The notes below the pieces were generated by a model that saw only the letters and a list, made by a program, of their open reading frames with translations, ran no database searches and had not been told where the DNA came from. The translations under genes were made by a program, and so were the position numbers. From Paratractidigestivibacter faecalis (lineage in GTDB: Bacteria; Actinomycetota; Coriobacteriia; Coriobacteriales; Atopobiaceae): a DNA stretch of 64,000 nucleotides. This document shows, one piece after another, positions 40,952 through 51,318 of the stretch. The first letter of the stretch is position 1; each line of letters begins with the position of its first letter. The DNA lies in contig NZ_QSNG01000001.1 in NCBI RefSeq assembly GCF_003416765.1, forward strand, positions 956,742 to 1,020,741, written 5' to 3'.

Positions 40952-42625
40952 CTAGAACAGGCCGGTGATGCGGCCGTCGGGAGTGACGTCGATCTTCTCG
41001 GCGGCCGGGACGCGCGGCAGGCCGGGCATGGTCATGATGTCGCCCGTAAGGGCCACCACGAAGCCGGCGCCGGCGCTCACGCGCAGGTCACGCACGGTGA
41101 TGCGGAAGCCCTCGGGGGCGCCCAGGCGCTTGGGGTCGTCCGAGAAGCTGTACTGGGTCTTTGCCATGCAGACCGGAAGGCCGCCAAAGCCCTGCTCCTC
41201 GAGCTGCCTCAACATGCGCGCCGCCTTGGGGGCAAAGTCAACGCCGTCGGCGTGGTAGACCCTCGTGGCAATGTCCTCGACCTTCTTGGCCAGTGGCTCG
41301 TCCAGCTCGTAGGCAAAGCGGAAGTCGGACGGCTCGTCGCAGAGGCGCAGGACCTCCTCGGCCAGGGCGCGGCCGCCCTCGCCGCCCTTGGCCCAGACCT
41401 CGGAGAGGGCCACGTTGACGCCGAGCTCGTTGCACCTCTGCTCAACGAGAGCCAGCTCGGCGGGGGTGTCCGTCGGGAAGGCGTTGATGGCCACCACCAC
41501 GGGCAGGCCCCAGACGTCCTTGATGTTGGAGACGTGGCGCAGCAGGTTGGGCATGCCGGCCTCGAGGGCATCGAGGTTCTCCTCGGTGAGGGCGTCCTTG
41601 GCCACGCCGCCGTTGTACTTGAGTGCGCGGACGGTGGCAACCAGCACCACGGCCGATGGAGCAAGGCCCGTGGCGCGGCACTTGATGTCCAGGAACTTCT
41701 CCGCGCCGAGGTCAGCGCCAAAGCCGGCCTCGGTCACCACGTAGTCGGCGAGCCTCATGGCCGTGGTCGTGGCCTCCACGGAGTTGCATCCGTGGGCGAT
41801 GTTGGCAAAGGGGCCGCCGTGGACGAAGGCGGGGTTGCCCTCGAGCGTCTGGACCAGGTTGGGCTTGATGGCGTCCTTGAGAAGGGCGGCCATGGCGCCC
41901 TGGGCGTGAATGTCGGCCACGGTGACCGGCTGGCGGTCGTAGGTGTAGGCAATGACCATGCGGCCAAGGCGGTCACGCAGGTCCATGAGGTCGGAGGCCA
42001 TGCAGAAGGCCGCCATGACCTCGGAGGCCACGGTGATGTCAAAGCCATCCTCGCGCGGCATGCCGTTGGCGATGCCGCCCAGGCCGTCCACGACGTTCCT
42101 GAGCTGGCGGTCGTTCATGTCCACGCAGCGCTTCCAGACGATGCGCCGCGGGTCTATGCCGAGGCTGTTGCCCTGCTTGATGTGGTTGTCCAGCATGGCG
42201 GCGCACAGGTTGTTGGCCGCGCCGATGGCATGGAAATCGCCGGTGAAGTGGAGGTTGATGTCCTCCATGGGAACCACCTGGGCGTGCCCGCCGCCGGCGG
42301 CTCCGCCCTTGACGCCAAAGACGGGGCCGAGCGAGGGCTCGCGCAGGCAGAGAAGCGCGTTCTTGCCCATGCCGCACAGGGCGTCCGCAAGGCCCACAGA
42401 CGTGGTGGTCTTGCCCTCGCCGGCGGGCGTGGGGTTGATGGCCGTAACCAGGACGAGCTTGCCCTTCTGGGGCAGGTCCTTGAGGCTGTGGATGTCAACC
42501 TTGGCCTTGTGGCGGCCGTAGCACTCGAGCTGCTCCTCCGCGAGGCCGGCCTTGGCGGCCACCTCGGTGATGGGGAGCATCCCTGCTTGCTGGGCGATCT
42601 CGATGTCAGAAAGGTACTCGGCCAT
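40952..42625 (-). CDS. fhs: Formate-tetrahydrofolate ligase
   Basis: This 557-residue protein has the ATP loop [19 protein letters not shown] near residue 65, [20 protein letters not shown] near residue 97 and [14 protein letters not shown] near residue 270. It joins formate to tetrahydrofolate with ATP. It is first of the C1 operon fhs-fchA-folD-folE. GAGGAGGACCGC precedes the ATG. A TATAGT -10 box lies about 55 bp upstream, close to the end of an IS element that has entered the REP palindrome here. Confidence 0.97.
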   Translation of the reverse strand: MAEYLSDIEIAQQAGMLPITEVAAKAGLAEEQLECYGRHKAKVDIHSLKDLPQKGKLVLVTAINPTPAGEGKTTTSVGLADALCGMGKNALLCLREPSLGPVFGVKGGAAGGGHAQVVPMEDINLHFTGDFHAIGAANNLCAAMLDNHIKQGNSLGIDPRRIVWKRCVDMNDRQLRNVVDGLGGIANGMPREDGFDITVASEVMAAFCMASDLMDLRDRLGRMVIAYTYDRQPVTVADIHAQGAMAALLKDAIKPNLVQTLEGNPAFVHGGPFANIAHGCNSVEATTTAMRLADYVVTEAGFGADLGAEKFLDIKCRATGLAPSAVVLVATVRALKYNGGVAKDALTEENLDALEAGMPNLLRHVSNIKDVWGLPVVVAINAFPTDTPAELALVEQRCNELGVNVALSEVWAKGGEGGRALAEEVLRLCDEPSDFRFAYELDEPLAKKVEDIATRVYHADGVDFAPKAARMLRQLEEQGFGGLPVCMAKTQYSFSDDPKRLGAPEGFRITVRDLRVSAGAGFVVALTGDIMTMPGLPRVPAAEKIDVTPDGRITGLF

Positions 42626-42643
42626 GCGGTCCTCCTCAAAGAC

Positions 42644-42703
42644 GGCGCCGGGCGGCAGTGCGCTGACCTTCCACTATAGCCCGCCCTCCCCGCAAATTGA
42701 ACT
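42644..42703 (-). promoter_or_regulatory. fhs promoter region abutting an IS end
   Basis: On the minus strand TATAGT (near 42678-42673) is preceded after 17 nt by TTCAAT. That hexamer spans the IS end and the target duplication, so the -35 position was changed by the insertion. Confidence 0.4.
42689..42697. repeat. REP-like palindrome copy B, left part
   Basis: CCCGCAAAT, with the last three bases being the AAT target duplication, continues at 44147 as TGGGGACG after removal of the IS. Confidence 0.75.
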
Positions 42704-42735
42704 GCACCCCAAAACTTGGACGGCTTAAATAAGAA

Positions 42736-43645
42736 CTACGCCGCAAGGGACTGTCTCCGGAACTCCTCCGGGGTCAGTCCCTTCAGTTTAACCTGGCGCC
42801 TCCTCGTGTTCCAATGGACCACGAAGTCGTCGAGGTCCGCCTTGAAGGACTCGAAGTCCGGCCACGTCCTTCCACGGAAGAACTCGTCCTTGATGTGGCC
42901 GAACACCTGCTCCGTCGCGCCGTTGTCGATGCAGTTGCCCTTCCGGGACATGCTCTGCACCACGCCGGCCTCCTCCAACCGCCTGCACCAACCGGCCTGC
43001 TGGTACTGCCAGCCCATGTCCGAGTGCAGGATCGGCCTGGAGCCCTTGGGCTTCTTGGACACGAGCTGGTCGAGCAGCTCGTGCTGCTGAGCCATGTTGG
43101 GGTGCAGCGACGTGGACCAGGCGACGATCTCCTTGCTGCCGAAGTCGTAGACCGGCGCGAAGTAGGCCTTGCCCCAGGGCTGCTTGAACTCGGTGACGTC
43201 GGTGCCCATCTTTTCCCACGGCCCGTCGGCGGCGAAGTCCCTGCCGATGACGTTCTCGAAGGTCTTTCCGACCTTGCCCCTGTACGAGTTGTACCTGTGG
43301 TAGTCGGTCTCGCGGCGGATCCCGCAGCTGATGCCCATCTCGCGCATCATCTTCAGCGTCGTCTTGTAGGCTATGCGCACGCCCTGCTCGGCGCGCAGGC
43401 ACATGGCGATCTGCCTGTGGCCGCACCCGTTGGCGGTGCGCGAGAATATCTCGGCGGCGGCCTCCCAGAGCTCGGGCCTGGTGGGAGCCTTCGGGTGCGA
43501 CAGCGCGTAGTAGTAGCTGGACCGGGCCATGCCGGCGCACTCCAGCAGGCGCCCCAGCCCGTGCCCCTCTTCGCGCAGGACCCTCACGGCCTCGACCTTC
43601 GCCCTGGTCAGAGCCCGTCCCTCTCGACCAGGGCACGCAATTTTT
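42736..43645 (-). CDS. IS3-family transposase OrfB
   Basis: The frame holds a complete IS3 OrfB: LECAGMARSSYYY, an HTH_21-like segment (NGCGHRQIAMCLRAEQGV), then the DDE core with Asp in KMGTDVTEFK near 43200, Asp in ILHSDMGWQYQQAGW near 43025 and Glu in NGATEQVFG near 42910. A GTG at 43587 is the first plausible free start, but OrfB is normally made as an OrfAB fusion through an A-tract. Here the tract (43640-43645) is A6, which does not join this frame by a -1 slip. Confidence 0.85.
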
Positions 43646-44098
43646 TAGGTAGGCCACCTCGGTCTCGAGCCTTCGGCAGCGCTCCTCGAGCTCCTCCTCG
43701 CGGGTCCGCGGCCTCGCCTTGGAACCGCTCGGCCGGCCCTTGGGCCTCGGGCGCAGGGCCTCCGCGCCGCCCCGGCGGTATAGCGCGCACCACTTCTTGA
43801 GCGGCGACATCGACATTATGCCGAACGCCGCCATCGCCTCGGCCTTCGTCATGCCGCCGTCGACCACGGCGGAGGCTGCGGCGACCTTCTGCTCGTATGT
43901 GTACCTGGCCTGCTTGCCGTCCATGGATAGCAGCACCCCGCTTCCGAACGACCGGTATACGCAGAGCCATTGTCTCACGGTTCCGCGCGGGACCGACAGC
44001 GCCTTCGCCGCAGACTTGTAGCCGTTGCCTCGCTCGAAGAGCCCGATCGCCGCCTTCCTGGCCTCGATGTCGTGCTTCACCCTCAAGTCGACACGCAT
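43608..44098 (-). pseudogene. IS3-family OrfA with apparent one-base deletion in the A-tract
   Basis: From the ATG at 44098 (GGGAGG six nt upstream) the frame encodes the usual helix-turn-helix OrfA (ERGNGYKSAAKALSVPRGTV; MTKAEAMAAFGI) and the coiled-coil LEERCRRLETEVAYLK. At CCTAAAAAATTG the expected continuation KKLRALVERDGL-stop lies in the next frame. With A7 the normal OrfA end would be restored, and A_AAA_AAA would allow -1 slippage into OrfB. With A6 the frame runs on in nonsense. It could be a sequencing error. Confidence 0.6.
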
Positions 44099-44143
44099 AA
44101 AAAGCCTCCCATTTCTCGTGTCCAAGAAATGGGAGGCAGTTCA

Positions 44144-44189
44144 AATTGGGGACGTGTTCGTTTTTGCGCAAAGTGGGGACAGGTTGGGG
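44144..44189. repeat. REP-like palindrome copy B, right part
   Basis: AATTGGGGACGTGTTCG then TTTTTGCGCAAAGTGGGGAC and AGGTT. This is identical over about 42 bp to copy C at 45118. Confidence 0.85.
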
Positions 44190-44242
44190 CGGCAGACGGC
44201 GCAGAAGGCTCGTCCGGCCGCGCCGCCCCAGGAAGCAAGCCC

Positions 44243-45103
44243 CTACAGCAGGCCGCGGCGCTCCTCCACCAGCGGGCGGAAGAAGTCGATGGTCGCGGGG
44301 TCGGACGGGTCGATGAAGGTGCCGTGGCCCGTGTCCAGGGCCTCGATGGCGGCCACGTCCTCGGCCGCGAGCTCGAAGTCAAAGACGTCGAGGTTCTGGC
44401 GCATGCGCTCCTCGTGCGTGGACTTCGCGAGCACCACGATGTCGCGCTGCAGGAGCCAGCGCAGCACCACCTGCGCAGTCGTCTTGCCAAGGCGCTCGGC
44501 GATGCCGCAGATGACGGGGCTGTCCAGGACGCCGGCCGCGCCCGCGCCCAGCGGGGCCCAGGCCTGGTGCTGGATGCCGGCGGCCACCATGTAGTCGTGG
44601 GCGGCGCGCTGCTGGCAGAGCGGGTTTGTCTCCACCTGGTTCACCTGCGGCGCCATGCCGCCAAAGGCCGCGAGGTCGGCCAGACGCACTGGCAGGAAGT
44701 TGCTGGTGCCGATGGCGCGGACCTTGCCCTCCTCGTAGAGGCGCACGAGATCGCGCCAGGCGCCGTAGTAGTCGGCAAAGGCCTGGTGGAGAAGGACGAG
44801 GTCCAGGTAGTCGGTCTTGAGGCGACGCAGGGAGCGCTCCACGGAGGCGTACGTCTGGCCCTCGCCGTAGCAGCCGATCCAGACCTTGGTGGTGAGGAAG
44901 ATATCGGAGCGGTCCACCGGCGAGGCCTGGATTGCGGCTCCGACCTGCTCCTCGTTGAAGTAGCACTGGGCCGTGTCAAGGTGGCGGTAGCCCACCTCGA
45001 GGGCCTTTTGAACAACCGGCTGGCACTCCTCGGCCGGCACGCGGTAGACGCCAAAGCCCACCTTCGGCATCCTGACTCCGTTGGAAAGCGTCGCGAACTC
45101 CAT
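44243..45103 (-). CDS. Aldo/keto reductase
   Basis: This 286-residue NADPH-dependent reductase has a TIM barrel with the catalytic Asp/Tyr/Lys/His set visible as GYRHLDTAQCYFNEEQVG near residue 41 (Asp, Tyr), LTTKVWIGCYGEG near residue 73 (Lys) and DLVLLHQAF near residue 105 (His). It ends with VVLAKSTHEERMRQNLDVF, close to the PKS motif. The start at 45103 follows AGGAGGAG at six nt; an ATG two codons earlier is too close to it. It is bracketed by two directly repeated REP-like sequences. Confidence 0.93.
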   Translation of the reverse strand: MEFATLSNGVRMPKVGFGVYRVPAEECQPVVQKALEVGYRHLDTAQCYFNEEQVGAAIQASPVDRSDIFLTTKVWIGCYGEGQTYASVERSLRRLKTDYLDLVLLHQAFADYYGAWRDLVRLYEEGKVRAIGTSNFLPVRLADLAAFGGMAPQVNQVETNPLCQQRAAHDYMVAAGIQHQAWAPLGAGAAGVLDSPVICGIAERLGKTTAQVVLRWLLQRDIVVLAKSTHEERMRQNLDVFDFELAAEDVAAIEALDTGHGTFIDPSDPATIDFFRPLVEERRGLL

Positions 45104-45117
45104 GCTCATCTCCTCCT

Positions 45118-45161
45118 CAAATTGGGGACGTGTTCGTTTTTGCGCAAAGTGGGGACAGGTT
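45118..45161. repeat. REP-like palindrome copy C
   Basis: CAAATTGGGGACGTGTTCG, TTTTTGCGCAAAGTGGGGAC, AGGT, in the same orientation as copy B and directly upstream of the aldo/keto reductase ribosome-binding site. Confidence 0.85.
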
Positions 45162-45220
45162 TGGCAAGAACCGCAAAGCGAGCCCCCCACGTGTATCCTA
45201 AGCTGCGGGGCATTCAAGTC

Positions 45221-45266
45221 CGTCCCAAATTTGCGCAAATTCGAACACGTCCCCAATTTGCGGGGC
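45221..45266. repeat. REP-like palindrome copy D
   Basis: CGTCCCAAATTTGCGCAAAT, TCGAACACGTCCCC, AATTTGCGGGG, inverted relative to copy C and ending 15 bp before the tcdA start. C and D are about 60 bp apart and could pair with each other. Confidence 0.85.
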
Positions 45267-45280
45267 GGCGGGAGGGCGGC

Positions 45281-46012
45281 ATGACGCAGGCGGAGACGAC
45301 CAAGGACAGGCTGAGGCTCATTCTGGGCGAGGAGGGGCTCGCGCGGCTCGACGGGGCGTGCGTCATGGTCATTGGCCTGGGCGGCGTTGGCTCCAACTGC
45401 GTGGAGGCGCTCGCCCGCGGCGGCGTGGGCAACCTGGTGCTGCTCGACCGCGACGTGGTGGCGCCCAGCAACGTCAACCGCCAGGCCGTGGCCTACGCCA
45501 GCACCATCGGCCGCCCCAAGGCCGACGTGGCCCGCGCCATGGTGCTGGACATCAACCCCGAGGCCCGCGTCACCGCGGTCCAGGCGTTTCTCCCCAAGGA
45601 CGGCATAGAGCAGACGCTGGCGCCCCTCCCCCGCCCGGACTACGTGGTGGACGCCATCGACACCGTGGCCCAGAAGCTGCAGCTGGCGGCCTGGTGCCAG
45701 GAGCGCGGCTACCGCGAGATTTCCGCCATGGGCGGCGGCAACAAGCTCGACCCCACCAGGCTCAGGTTCGCCCGCATAGAGGAGACGGTCAACTGCCCGC
45801 TCGCGCGCGTCATGCGCAAGGAGTGCAGGCGCCGCGGCATCCGCGACCTGCAGGTCCTCTACTCTGACGAGCAGCCCGTCCGCATGGAGAAGATCTCCGA
45901 CGAGCAGTGGCGCGAGTCCGGCAGCCTCCTGGGCACCATGAGCTACTTTCCCCCCATCATGGGGCAGATGATCGCCAGCCGCGTGATCCGCGACCTCCTG
46001 GGCTGGGCGTAG
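45281..46012 (+). CDS. tcdA: tRNA threonylcarbamoyladenosine dehydratase (TcdA/CsdL-like)
   Basis: This 243-residue E1-like protein has the ATP-binding VMVIGLGGVGSNCVEALARGG near residues 29-49 (in pieces), LLDRDVVAPSNVNRQ near residue 54, DAIDTVAQK near residue 122 and ISAMGGGNKLDPTRL near residue 146. It cyclises t6A in ANN-decoding tRNAs. The start (GGAGGGCGGC) is immediately after REP copy D; the long frame upstream is antisense to the aldo/keto reductase. Related MoeB/ThiF enzymes are alternatives, but the length and the GGNKLDP segment favour TcdA. Confidence 0.9.
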   Translation: MTQAETTKDRLRLILGEEGLARLDGACVMVIGLGGVGSNCVEALARGGVGNLVLLDRDVVAPSNVNRQAVAYASTIGRPKADVARAMVLDINPEARVTAVQAFLPKDGIEQTLAPLPRPDYVVDAIDTVAQKLQLAAWCQERGYREISAMGGGNKLDPTRLRFARIEETVNCPLARVMRKECRRRGIRDLQVLYSDEQPVRMEKISDEQWRESGSLLGTMSYFPPIMGQMIASRVIRDLLGWA

Positions 46013-46022
46013 GCACTCCGGC

Positions 46023-46109
46023 GGCGAGAGGGGTGGGTGTTTCTCGCAAAGCTACGGACGCAAAGGGCGCGTCCAAAGAGCTTTGCCGAGAAAACCCACC
46101 CCTCTCGCC
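46023..46109. repeat. Structured hairpin element, copy 1
   Basis: Outer stem GGCGAGAGGGGTGGGT / ACCCACCCCTCTCGCC. The conserved core is TTTCTCGCAAAGCTACG, inner stem GGACG/CGTCC, then CAAAGAGCTTTGCCGAGAAA. It lies just after the tcdA stop. Confidence 0.8.
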
Positions 46110-46231
46110 TGCGTTAACGCTGCCGCCCAGGCCAGGAGGCCACCGCAACGGCAGGCCATGCATGCTGGTAAAGCCTCACAAGTACAATTAGGCACCCTAC
46201 TTGCGCAGTGGGGTGCGTTCGCCACATGGGA

Positions 46232-46312
46232 GGAGCCCCGGCGGTTTCTCGGCAAAGCTCTTTGAGCGCGGTCTTTGCGCTCGTAGCTTTGCGAGAAAAC
46301 CGCCGGGGCTCC
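46232..46312. repeat. Structured hairpin element, copy 2 (inverted)
   Basis: Outer stem GGAGCCCCGGCGG / CCGCCGGGGCTCC. On the minus strand the core is TTTCTCGCAAAGCTACG, inner stem GAGCG/CGCTC, then CAAAGAGCTTTGCCGAGAAA. Both stems differ from copy 1 but pair, while the core is the same. It lies just after the valS stop. Confidence 0.8.
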
Positions 46313-46333
46313 GGACAGGTCTGCGAAACCGCC

Positions 46334-49018
<2,685 letters not shown>

Positions 49019-49115
49019 GGTGGTTCCTCTCGCATGTGGCATAAAGAGCAGGTATAACAATCGGTATAGCAACCTTAGAGAATACCACGGCAGACGGCGG
49101 GAAGATGAGGCGAGC

Positions 49116-49946
49116 ATGACTGTTGGCGGCGCAGAAGGCAAGAAGGCCCCGGCCCTCTTTGACGCCCACTGTCACCTTGACTGGGAGGCGGCCCCCGCGG
49201 CCGTGGCCCGCGCATGCGGGCAGAGGGGCGTGGCGCTGGCCTGCTGCACCGTGACGCCCCAGGCCTTCCTGGCGGCGCGGGGCGCGCTGGCCGCGCCCCC
49301 CAACGTGGTCCTCGGCGTGGGCGCCCACCCCTGGTGGGTGGCGGACGGCCGCGTGGGCAAGCAGGACGTGGACCTTGCGGCCGAGCTTGCGGCGGAGGCG
49401 CCCCTCGTGGGCGAGGTGGGCCTGGACTTCAGCCCGGCACGCTCCAACGCCGCGGGCAACCAGGCGCAGGTCAGGACCCTCACGCGCATCTGCGAGGCCG
49501 CCGCCGTGGGCGCCGGGGGCGACCCCGCGGGCCAGAGGGCCATCTCCCTTCACGCCGTGCGCTCCGCCGGCGCCTGTCTGGACGTCCTGGAGGCAACGGG
49601 CGCCGCCGCCCGCTGCCGCTGCGTCATGCACTGGTTCAGCGGCAGCTCAGACGAGCTCGGCCGCGCCCTGCGCCTGGGCTGCTCCTTCTCCGTGGGCGAG
49701 CGCATGCTGGCAACCAGGCGCGGCCGCGAGTACGCCCGCCAGCTTCCGGCGGCCCGCCTGCTGCTGGAGACCGACCTTCCCGACGGAGCCGGCCAGGGCG
49801 TGGGGGCAGACGGGCTTCTCGCCTCCCTAGACCGGGCGCTCACGGCGCTGGCGCAGGTCAGGGGTGTCGACAAGGACGAGCTTGCCGCAACGCTTGCCGC
49901 CAACGCGCGGACGCTTGCGGACGGCGTTTGCACCCTTGCGGTGTAG
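49116..49946 (+). CDS. TatD-like metal-dependent hydrolase
   Basis: This 276-residue TIM-barrel protein has FDAHCHLDW near residue 15 (HxH metal motif), GVGAHPWW near residue 67, VGEVGLDFS near residue 97 (metal Glu), MHWFSGSSDELG near residue 168 and LLETDLPDG near residue 217 (Asp). TatD enzymes are 3'-5' DNases or hydrolases. The usual HCFSG is HWFSG here. GAGG precedes the ATG at 49116. It is divergent from valS. Confidence 0.88.
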   Translation: MTVGGAEGKKAPALFDAHCHLDWEAAPAAVARACGQRGVALACCTVTPQAFLAARGALAAPPNVVLGVGAHPWWVADGRVGKQDVDLAAELAAEAPLVGEVGLDFSPARSNAAGNQAQVRTLTRICEAAAVGAGGDPAGQRAISLHAVRSAGACLDVLEATGAAARCRCVMHWFSGSSDELGRALRLGCSFSVGERMLATRRGREYARQLPAARLLLETDLPDGAGQGVGADGLLASLDRALTALAQVRGVDKDELAATLAANARTLADGVCTLAV

Positions 49947-50029
49947 GTGAGGGTTTCCTTAGGCGGCCGCGCTCGGGCGCATGGTAAAGTTTTCTTCGCA
50001 ACCTGCTGTCTCACACAGAGAAGGGGCCC

Positions 50030-51154
50030 ATGAAGCCACTACGCAAGACGACGCCCTGCCGCAGCGCGCTCTCGAGCACCATGCTCGCCAGCTCGTCGCG
50101 CGAGCTCGGCCTTCCGCTCGACGACGTCGTCATCGTCTTTGCCTGCAGCGAGAACTTTGTCCCGTACCTCTCCGTTGCGGTGCAGTCCATCGTGGAGAAC
50201 GCAAGCGCAGCCAGGCGCTATGACATCATCGTGCTCACGCGCGACCTCTCCCCCACCAGCATGATCACGCTCACGCGACAGACCAAGTCGGCCAACGTGG
50301 GCGTTGGCTTCCTGGACGTTGACGCCGCGCTGGGAGACATCAAGCTCCCCCACCACGGCCACTTCAGGCCCGAGACCTACTTCCGCCTTCTGGCCCCCTC
50401 GCTTCTGCCCGGCGTCAAGAAGGCCATCTACTTGGACTCCGACCTCATCGTCAACGCGGACATTGCGGAGCTGTTTGACACCGACGTGACCGGCTACCTG
50501 CTGGGCGCCACGCGCGACGCCGACACGCTCGGCCAGATGGATGGCTACGACGTCACCGTGGGCCCCTACCTGGAGAACGAGCTCGGCATGACCGACGCCC
50601 ACGACTACTTCCAGGCGGGCGTGCTTCTGATGAACCTGGCCGAGATCCGCCGCCAGGTGAGCCCGGAGCAGTTCCTTGACCTGGCCACGCAGCGCATGTG
50701 GCGCTGGCTTGACCAGGATGTCCTCAACCGCGTGGCCGACGGCGAGTACGTGCGCATCCATATGAAATGGAACTACCTCATGGACTGGCAGCACCTGCGC
50801 CGCACGCATATCGTCAAGAACGCCGCGCCCGATGTGCGCCAGGAGTACGAGGAGGCCCGCCAGGACCCCAAGATCGTGCACTTTGCAGGCCCCGACAACC
50901 GTCCCTGGCTCTACCCGGACGCGGACGGCGCGGACCTCTTCTGGCGCTACGCCATGCACTCCCCCTACCTGGAGGAGATCCGCGCCCAGCTTGAGGAGTC
51001 GCGCGACTCCGTGGCAGGCCTGGCCAAGCGCCTGCAGGTCATCATGCTCTACAAGGGCATCATGCCGGCCTTCGACAAGACTTGCCCCGGCGGCACCAAG
51101 CGCCGCAGCGCCATCATCCGCATCTACGACAAGCTCGGCGGCACCCGCCTCTAG
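50030..51154 (+). CDS. Glycosyltransferase family 8 protein
   Basis: This 374-residue GT-A-fold transferase has VIVFACSENFVPYLSVAVQSI near residues 35-55 (in pieces), the DxD motif in AIYLDSDLIVNADI near residue 138 and DYFQAGVLLMNLAEIR near residue 192. KIVHFAGPDNRPW near residue 283 supplies the conserved HFxGxxKPW-type ending. It transfers a hexose from a nucleotide sugar onto a surface glycan or similar acceptor. It starts AGAAGGGGCCC-ATG and is monocistronic. The acceptor is unknown. Confidence 0.92.
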   Translation: MKPLRKTTPCRSALSSTMLASSSRELGLPLDDVVIVFACSENFVPYLSVAVQSIVENASAARRYDIIVLTRDLSPTSMITLTRQTKSANVGVGFLDVDAALGDIKLPHHGHFRPETYFRLLAPSLLPGVKKAIYLDSDLIVNADIAELFDTDVTGYLLGATRDADTLGQMDGYDVTVGPYLENELGMTDAHDYFQAGVLLMNLAEIRRQVSPEQFLDLATQRMWRWLDQDVLNRVADGEYVRIHMKWNYLMDWQHLRRTHIVKNAAPDVRQEYEEARQDPKIVHFAGPDNRPWLYPDADGADLFWRYAMHSPYLEEIRAQLEESRDSVAGLAKRLQVIMLYKGIMPAFDKTCPGGTKRRSAIIRIYDKLGGTRL

Positions 51155-51261
51155 CCGAGAAGCGCTTCACGCCGTGAACGCCTGCTGCCGCAATTCAGCC
51201 GTTCACTGAACGCCTGAATCGAAGCCCCAGGTGTTCACGACAACCGCCACCCAAACGCAAA

Positions 51262-51295
51262 GCGGGGCCGCAGCCATTCCAGGCTGTGGCCCCGC
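51262..51295 (-). terminator. Terminator of the tig-clpP-clpX cluster
   Basis: GCGGGGCCGCAGCC pairs with GGCTGTGGCCCCGC (13 of 14) and is followed on the minus strand by TTTGCGTTTGG, 24 bp past the clpX stop. Confidence 0.8.
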
Positions 51296-51318
51296 CTCAA
51301 CTTCTTGCCCAGCCGGCG

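Larger units (their letters stand above)
42698..44143 (-). mobile_element. IS3-family (IS150-like) insertion sequence, 1446 bp
   Basis: The ends TGAACTGCACCCC...CTTGGAC and, inverted, TGAACTGCCTCCC...CTTGGAC match the IS150-type pattern. The 3-bp duplication AAT flanks it (42695-42697, 44144-44146). It holds orfA and orfB on the minus strand. The target is a second REP-like palindrome of the same family hit by the IS at 35172. Confidence 0.9.
46013..46333. other. Intergenic region between convergent tcdA and valS
   Basis: No gene is seen. It holds two long related hairpins (46023-46109 and 46232-46312). Between them is an AT-richer stretch with a small inverted repeat GCACCC...GGGTGC near 46195-46220. 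Confidence 0.7.

Noticed and set aside
42788-44125. A 445-codon OrfA frame through the whole IS
   Set aside because: After the A-tract the frame reads low-complexity Arg/Gly/Ala sequence in the wrong frame of OrfB; only the part before the tract is OrfA-like.
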